Shown in pieces: positions 58,930-64,000 of a stretch of 64,000 nucleotides of DNA (positions are counted from its first letter, which is position 1; the number at the start of each line of letters is the position of its first letter). The translations under genes and the position numbers were made by a program. Source of the stretch: Citrobacter amalonaticus. Its GTDB lineage: Bacteria > Pseudomonadota > Gammaproteobacteria > Enterobacterales > Enterobacteriaceae. The DNA lies in the NCBI RefSeq assembly GCF_001559075.2, contig NZ_CP014015.2, forward strand, positions 2,542,001-2,606,000, written 5' to 3'. Under the pieces are notes generated by a model, which worked only from the letters and a program-made list of their open reading frames with translations, had not been told where the DNA came from and made no database searches.

Positions 58930-61527
58930 TTAGAAGCTGTAGCTCATCCCTGCCTGCACACTGGCATCGTTATCCACGTCACCTGTTCCTACATAGATAC
59001 CGGTATTCACCACGAAGTTATGTGCGATGGTCGCGTTGATGCCCGCGCCAAAGATGCCCATTGTGTTGTTATGGCCCGCAGTGTTGTGATAGTCCGCTGC
59101 CTTGATGTCGGTATCATCACTGAACTCTTTCTGGAAGCGTGCGTCGATCCACGGCATGACCTGCACGTTCTTATTCAGATCGCGAATCGCTGTCGTCAGA
59201 CGAATACCCGCGCCGCCGTTCCAGGAAGAAACCTGACTGTCAGAGAACGTAATCTGCTGGTCGGAGAAACCATCGGCTTTGGTTTGATCCCAACCCAGTG
59301 TGGCATAGGGTTGCAGCAGCGTGTCGCCTGGCAGCAGGATATTGACGCCGGTGCGGCCTTGCGCCATATACAGGCTGCCATTGGTCGACCCGCTCAGCGC
59401 TTCGGTCATACCGCTGGTATCGCCGGTCACATTGTTGGCTGACAGCGAGTAACGCATGTCACCGTAGCTAAAGCTGCCATCGGCAAACAGGCCCCAGTCC
59501 TTACCGTTCAGCGCCTGCTGCCATCCGCCGTACAGGCTGTAATAGTTACCGTAAACCGTGTCTTTGAAGCTATCCGCGCTGTTGCTGGTGTCCTGCACGC
59601 GACTGCGGGTCCAGGCCAGTGCGATACCACCCGTTACGCTGTCGCCGTTATCCAGATGCGTCGTCCAGTCAACGCCGCCCTGTGCGCCCTGGGTGATGCT
59701 CTTGTAATCGACATCGTTGCTGAAGTTACCATTCTGGTACAGGAAGTCGCCCCACACCTGCGCTCCGTCCTGTTGTTCGCCAAACAGGCTGGCGAGATGA
59801 ACCTGATTCATATGATTGCTGATATCGTCAGCGACCTGATGGCCCGCCTGTTCCGCGGCATCCAGACCGGCAATCAGCCCCTGAACGTCGCTTGCCAGCG
59901 ATCCTTTTGAACTGCTGAACAGGATATTCCAGGTCTGGCTATTCTCCGCTTTCAGCCTCGTCTGCGGTGCGGTGTCGGCGGCGACAATATCCAGACTATT
60001 GTCGTAGTTGTAGGCGCCACTACGGTTTTCAACGGACTGTTGTCCATTGGTAAACGAGGCGCCGGCATAGCTCTGTGGTGTCGAGGTGCCCGTGGTAGTG
60101 AAAGTGCCCAGCTTCAGGTTTGACTGATTCTGTGAGGAAGGGGAAATCGAGCTTACCACGACGGCATTGTTCGTACCGGTAATGGTGCCAAAATCAACAA
60201 AGCTGTCGGTACTCATATTGACGGACGCATTGCTGCCCGTGGTGCTGGCGATCAGCCTTGAACCATTTTGCAGATTCCAGGTTGTCGCATCGTTAATTGT
60301 ATCGATGTTGATGTTGTTGTTACTGGTCGTATTGACCGTTTCGAACTGACTGATTTGACCGGAGACAGAACTTCCCGCGTCCATAGACAGGGTATCGCTG
60401 CCGTCGCCGCCGTTAACATTACCGCTCACGTGGGAGTTATTGGTCAGTACCAGCGTGTCATTGCCTGTCCCTGTCGTAATATCGCCGTTGACGTTCGCAT
60501 TATTTTGCAGAGTGATGGTGGTATTGCCGCTGTTCGTACTGGCGTCTACATCGCCATTAATGACGCTGTTATCGACCAGAACGTTATTATTTGATTGGCC
60601 ACTCAGAATGACATTACCGTTGATGACGCTGTTGTTGGTGAGAGAAAGGCGGGTGGTGCCATTTTCATTGTCTGCCCCCACATCACCGGTGACGGTACTG
60701 TGACTCATCGTCAGCGTTGTGTTGGTGGTACCGAACATCGCAACAGTGATATCACCATACGTATTAAGGTTGGTATCTTCAAATATCGTATCGTTCAGGA
60801 AGTCCGCAGCCTGGTCGGGATTTAACGCTACTCGACTCTCGGTGCCGTTTACCGTTGTATTGGTCAGTGAAATGGTCGTATCAGAATTTTCGCTACCGGC
60901 GTAAATACCGCCTTTATCCAGGGTGCTGTCGCTCATGGATATCGTTTGTGCGCCCGCGCCACCACTCATAATGCTGCCGTGCAAAACGCTGCCATTGGCA
61001 ATATTGGCAGTATGATAACCGTCATCCGCCGGGTCGAGATAAATCGCTGCACCCAACATGTAATTTTTATTGTTGGGGTAGGAAATCGCATCATTTTCGC
61101 CATTTAGCGTCGAATGATTGACGGTGACAGTGGTATTGGTGGTGGTGCCGACATCACCCACTTCTATCATATCGACGGTTGCGCCGTTCATGACGGTGAT
61201 ATTTGCCGTACCGCCTTTGCTGCCCTGAATGTAACTGCCCGTCATATTGGTTCCGTTGACGGTTAATGACTGGGTTTCGCCCGCATTTTTATGGCCATTC
61301 ATAAAAATTGAACCGGAAGTCGGGTCTGCCATCACGGCGTTTGTGACGCCAGTGTCTTGCTGATAAACATTAATCCCGCTGGCCGTTGCCGCTCTTAAGC
61401 CACAGGTTTGTGAGGTATTTCCCTCAGTGCAGGTCGAGTTGGTTGAGGCTAAAGCATGAGTACTAAATGAGGCTAAAGCGACTAAAACACATTGCGACAA
61501 CACTGTGCGGTTCATTAATTTGCGCAT
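58930..61527 (-). CDS. Autotransporter (type Va) with repetitive Asn/Thr-rich passenger
   Basis: 865-residue secreted/outer-membrane protein. Signal peptide 1-27 (cleavage after THALA). Two cysteines (33 and 42) are near the mature N-terminus and form the only likely disulfide. The passenger, about 28-540, is built of degenerate beta-solenoid repeats of about 20-25 residues, with recurring V-x-G-D/N-V/I, NTTITL and NNSVINGDV-type units. A helical linker (about 545-585) leads into a 12-strand beta-barrel (about 586-865) that ends in aromatic residue Phe (QAGMSYSF). Likely an adhesin or biofilm factor; ligand unknown. No close named homologue recalled. Confidence 0.9.
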   Translation of the reverse strand: MRKLMNRTVLSQCVLVALASFSTHALASTNSTCTEGNTSQTCGLRAATASGINVYQQDTGVTNAVMADPTSGSIFMNGHKNAGETQSLTVNGTNMTGSYIQGSKGGTANITVMNGATVDMIEVGDVGTTTNTTVTVNHSTLNGENDAISYPNNKNYMLGAAIYLDPADDGYHTANIANGSVLHGSIMSGGAGAQTISMSDSTLDKGGIYAGSENSDTTISLTNTTVNGTESRVALNPDQAADFLNDTIFEDTNLNTYGDITVAMFGTTNTTLTMSHSTVTGDVGADNENGTTRLSLTNNSVINGNVILSGQSNNNVLVDNSVINGDVDASTNSGNTTITLQNNANVNGDITTGTGNDTLVLTNNSHVSGNVNGGDGSDTLSMDAGSSVSGQISQFETVNTTSNNNINIDTINDATTWNLQNGSRLIASTTGSNASVNMSTDSFVDFGTITGTNNAVVVSSISPSSQNQSNLKLGTFTTTGTSTPQSYAGASFTNGQQSVENRSGAYNYDNSLDIVAADTAPQTRLKAENSQTWNILFSSSKGSLASDVQGLIAGLDAAEQAGHQVADDISNHMNQVHLASLFGEQQDGAQVWGDFLYQNGNFSNDVDYKSITQGAQGGVDWTTHLDNGDSVTGGIALAWTRSRVQDTSNSADSFKDTVYGNYYSLYGGWQQALNGKDWGLFADGSFSYGDMRYSLSANNVTGDTSGMTEALSGSTNGSLYMAQGRTGVNILLPGDTLLQPYATLGWDQTKADGFSDQQITFSDSQVSSWNGGAGIRLTTAIRDLNKNVQVMPWIDARFQKEFSDDTDIKAADYHNTAGHNNTMGIFGAGINATIAHNFVVNTGIYVGTGDVDNDASVQAGMSYSF

Positions 61528-62033
61528 TTTTTATTCCATTAAACGTAGGGAGTGAATTTGATCTCTTTTTAATGGAAATAATCGCGATTAAGAAACATCT
61601 TAAGCTGTGTTGATGTAATAAAGTCTAAAATTGGACTGAAAAAATATCATGCGTGATGGCTATTTAAATTAATTAATTCACATGATTACATTTTTTCTAT
61701 CAATGCAACTGTGCACTTAGCGGACAAATTATTAGTGTTTTATCCAAAATTGGACAACATTCATAGATGCTACCATTCAGAATGGCATGCCTCATTCGGG
61801 ATGGGTAAATAATTTGCTGAGTCAGTGTTTTACATTTCAACATTCCCTGAAAAAAATAAACACGTAATTTCCAGAGGGATTTTCATCTTCTGAGCATCTG
61901 TTTCCTGGGAAATGAAAGGGATCGAAAATTTTTATAAAAATACCTACGAAAGATTATAACTTCGCCCGTTTCTGCCGATAACGAGGTTAAGACTCGCCTC
62001 TGGGCGACTTTTCCCTAACGGCAAGGAACATAT
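61528..62033. other. AT-rich divergent control region between the autotransporter and chemoreceptor genes
   Basis: 506 bases without a credible gene. It holds the upstream regions of two divergent genes and is far more AT-rich than the neighbouring sequence, which favours H-NS-type silencing of the autotransporter (inference). Visible structure includes two exact copies of AAAATTGGAC (61627-61636 and 61746-61755), a TTTTTATAAAAA palindrome near 61930, and the sigma-28 promoter at 61955-61981. Confidence 0.6.
61955..61981 (+). promoter_or_regulatory. Sigma-28 (FliA) flagellar-class promoter for the chemoreceptor gene
   Basis: TATAACTT at 61955-61962, 11 bases, then GCCGATAA at 61974-61981. 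The -10 element matches the FliA consensus GCCGATAA exactly and the -35 matches five of eight positions of TAAAGTTT; spacing is the consensus 11. It lies 52 bases upstream of the gene start. Confidence 0.85.
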
Positions 62034-63674
62034 ATGTACATACTGCGTAATTTCACCATTCGGGCCGTCATGCTGACGATCCTGGGTATTTTCTGTTTAA
62101 TGTGGGTGGGTGTGGGTCTGTACAGCACCTGGTCTCTTTCCCGTGTCGCTGAAGGCAACGAAGTCGATCGCCATCTTGTTCGCCAGATGACGGTGCTCAG
62201 CCAGGGCAACGATCAGTATTTCCGCTTTGTTACCCGTCTCAGTCGCGCGATGGAACTGAAAGCCAGCGGCGGCACGCCGGATTTCGCTCCCGTGCAGCAG
62301 GCGCTGGATAACATGAGCAAAAATCTGCAAGAGATGAAAACTCTTTCGCCGGGCCCGATGGATCCCGAGGTGTCTGCCGCCGTGCTGGCAAGCTGGCAGG
62401 ATCTGCTTGATAAGGGTGTCACGCCGCAAATGCAGCTGGCGCAACAGGGTACCCAGAGTGCCTGGAGCGAGCAGGCAAACAAGGTGACGCCGGTATTGAG
62501 CCGGGCGTTTGGTGCCAGTGCGGAACGTTTTAATAAAACTGCAGGCGTCATGCTGGATCAAACCCGCGTGATGGTGGATGGCAAAACGTCGATCATCCGT
62601 ACGCTGATCATCGGTGCGGTGATCCTGGGGATCGCGATCCTCTTCTTCACCGATCGCTATCTGGTGACCATGCTGGTGAAACCGCTGGCGCGGATCCGCC
62701 AGCAGTTTCGCCAGATAGCTCAGGGCGATCTCAGTCAGCCGATTGACGATATTGGCCGCAACTGCGTCGGCCAGCTAGTGCCTTTATTACGGGCGATGCA
62801 GGACAGCCTGCGTGACGCGGTGAACACGATCCGCTCTGGCAGCGACAATATCTGGCGCGGCGCGACTGAAATCTCCAGCGGCAACAACGATCTTTCGTCG
62901 CGAACGGAAGAGCAGGCCGCGGCGCTGGAGGAGACCGCTGCCAGCATGGAGCAGCTCACCGCAACGGTGAAACTGAATGCGGATAACGCCCGTCAGGCAA
63001 GTCTTCTGGCTGATGCGGCATCACGCACGGCAGGAAAAGGCGGTTCGCTGGTGTCCGAAGTGGTCGAGACCATGGACGGGATTTCCGCCAGCTCGAAGCA
63101 GATTGCGGAAATAACGACCGTCATCAATAGCATTGCCTTCCAGACCAATATTCTTGCATTGAACGCTGCGGTCGAAGCGGCGCGTGCGGGTGAGCAAGGG
63201 CGTGGTTTTGCCGTCGTCGCCGGTGAAGTGCGTAATCTGGCAAGCCGCAGTGCGAATGCGGCAAAAGAGATTGAAACACTGATTGCCGAATCCGTGCGTC
63301 GCGTCGACCACGGCGCGGTGCTGGTGAAGGATACCGGCTCAACGATGGAGGCGATCCTGCGTGGCGTGACGGAAGTCGACACCATCATGAAACAAATTGC
63401 CTCGGCGTCTGAAGAACAGAGCAAAGGGATTTCTCAGGTCGGCGTCGCGATTACTCAAATGGATGGCGTTACGCAGCAAAACGCCGCGCTAGTGGAGCAG
63501 GTTTCCGCCGCCGCCGCAGCGCTGGAGAGACAGACGGAAGATTTACAACGTTCCGTACAACAGTTCCGGTTGTCGCAAAATGACACGCCCAATCTCCCCG
63601 CCAAAAGTGTGGCGCCCGCCGGTCAACGCCGCACGGAAACCGCTGCGCCAGGCGATGAGTGGGTGGCGTTCTAA
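62034..63674 (+). CDS. Methyl-accepting chemotaxis protein with four-helix-bundle sensor
   Basis: 546-residue chemoreceptor. TM1 about 11-32, a periplasmic helical-bundle sensing domain about 33-186, TM2 about 187-207, HAMP about 208-262, then the kinase-control coiled coil. The signalling hairpin tip is intact ([36 protein letters not shown], quoted in part), with methylation-type Glu/Gln helices on both sides. It ends in EWVAF, fitting the xWxxF pentapeptide that tethers CheR/CheB, as NWETF does in Tar and Tsr. Ligand unknown; the sensor domain resembles Tar/Tsr/Tcp only in architecture. Confidence 0.93.
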   Translation: MYILRNFTIRAVMLTILGIFCLMWVGVGLYSTWSLSRVAEGNEVDRHLVRQMTVLSQGNDQYFRFVTRLSRAMELKASGGTPDFAPVQQALDNMSKNLQEMKTLSPGPMDPEVSAAVLASWQDLLDKGVTPQMQLAQQGTQSAWSEQANKVTPVLSRAFGASAERFNKTAGVMLDQTRVMVDGKTSIIRTLIIGAVILGIAILFFTDRYLVTMLVKPLARIRQQFRQIAQGDLSQPIDDIGRNCVGQLVPLLRAMQDSLRDAVNTIRSGSDNIWRGATEISSGNNDLSSRTEEQAAALEETAASMEQLTATVKLNADNARQASLLADAASRTAGKGGSLVSEVVETMDGISASSKQIAEITTVINSIAFQTNILALNAAVEAARAGEQGRGFAVVAGEVRNLASRSANAAKEIETLIAESVRRVDHGAVLVKDTGSTMEAILRGVTEVDTIMKQIASASEEQSKGISQVGVAITQMDGVTQQNAALVEQVSAAAAALERQTEDLQRSVQQFRLSQNDTPNLPAKSVAPAGQRRTETAAPGDEWVAF

Positions 63675-63719
63675 GGGAGAGTAAAAAAGTCGCTGAACCC
63701 TCTGGCCTTTGTTTAAAAG

Positions 63720-63747
63720 ATCGCTATATAATTTATTATATAGCGAT
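63720..63747. promoter_or_regulatory. ModE-type operator (molybdate sensor) upstream of yghW
   Basis: ATCGCTATATA at 63720-63730, six bases ATTTAT, then TATATAGCGAT at 63737-63747. The arms are exact inverted repeats, extending to 13 bases each with a central TT. The recalled ModE consensus is ATCGnTATATA-N6-TATATAACGAT; the only departure is A to G in the right arm, which makes the site more symmetric. It lies 13 bases before the yghW start and overlaps a TATAAT-like -10. Confidence 0.7.
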
Positions 63748-63759
63748 TGAGGAGGGGTC

Positions 63760-64000
63760 ATGAATAATCATTTTGGCAAGGGCCTGATGGCCGGATTAAG
63801 CGCCACGCAAGCGGACAGCGCTCGCAATGTGGTGGATTTTTGCTCGGATTATAAGCGCGGATTTGTATTAGGATTCTCGCATCGCATGTTTGAAAAAACC
63901 GGCGACAGACAACTCAGCGCCTGGGAGGCAGGGATCCTGACGCGGCGTTATGGGCTGGATAAAGAAATGGTGATGGACTTCTTTCGGGAAAATCAATCCA
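63760..64000 (+). CDS. yghW: DUF2623 protein YghW, 5' part
   Basis: The first 80 codons are present; E. coli YghW is 95 residues, so about 15 are cut off by the window edge. The gene was recognised from [16 protein letters not shown] and the block [20 protein letters not shown], nearly identical to E. coli. Function unknown. GAGGAGGGG ribosome site directly before the ATG. In K-12 the hydrogenase-2 (hyb) operon lies next to yghW. A ModE-type palindrome precedes it here. Confidence 0.92.
   Translation, partial: MNNHFGKGLMAGLSATQADSARNVVDFCSDYKRGFVLGFSHRMFEKTGDRQLSAWEAGILTRRYGLDKEMVMDFFRENQS

Overview
The window is a chromosomal segment of an enterobacterium. Most genes encode proteins very close in sequence, length and order to the Escherichia coli K-12 segment running from ttdT through parE and parC to yghW, here read mostly in the inverse orientation. 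The genes missing relative to K-12, the urease operon and the accessory genes suggest a Citrobacter-like genome. That is an inference from content and recalled sequences; the species cannot be fixed from the sequence alone. No rRNA, tRNA, CRISPR array, transposase or prophage gene was seen.

Layout. 1-2297: start of a urease operon (ureD-ureA-ureB-ureC, minus strand, ureC cut by the window edge). 2382-6551: L-tartrate fermentation genes ttdA-ttdB-ttdT and their divergent LysR regulator ttdR. 6584-17493: housekeeping block plsY, folB, uppP, cca, ygiM, ygiF, glnE, hldE, glgS, ubiK, with a structured interspersed repeat before uppP and several REP/BIME clusters. 17628-18534: FMN riboswitch and ribB. 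18747-22557: a small membrane protein, zupT, ygiD, ygiC, ygiB. 22707-28797: tolC, then nudF-yqiB-cpdA-yqiA-parE.

28845-35533 is an accessory islet between parE and ygiN. It holds an AraC-type regulator diverging from a three-gene operon (DUF2264 protein, LacY-like sugar/H+ symporter, GH88 unsaturated glucuronyl hydrolase), followed by a separately terminated aminotransferase gene. The islet looks like an uptake and cytosolic cleavage route for unsaturated glucuronate-containing oligosaccharides, with a good CRP site at class II spacing in front of it.

35588-44112 returns to core genes: ygiN, mdaB, qseC-qseB, ygiW, parC, plsC, ftsP, then ygiQ (44222-46393). The K-12 genes ygiZ, ygiS, mqsRA and ygiV are absent. 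46467-47921 is a second DASS-type anion transporter where K-12 has yqhG/yqhH. 48109-51297 is the aldehyde-detoxification locus dkgA-yqhD with its activator yqhC. 51349-54751 holds yghB, metC (with a MetJ-type operator) and exbB-exbD (with a Fur-type site).

54816-56262 contains three short genes I cannot assign, placed where K-12 has yghA. 56334-58881 is yqhA, gpr and an intact yghX. 58930-61527 is an autotransporter with a repetitive Asn/Thr-rich passenger. 62034-63674 is a chemoreceptor with a sigma-28 promoter and a C-terminal EWVAF pentapeptide. The window ends inside yghW, which is preceded by a near-perfect palindrome matching the ModE (molybdate sensor) operator; in K-12 yghW lies next to the hydrogenase-2 operon.
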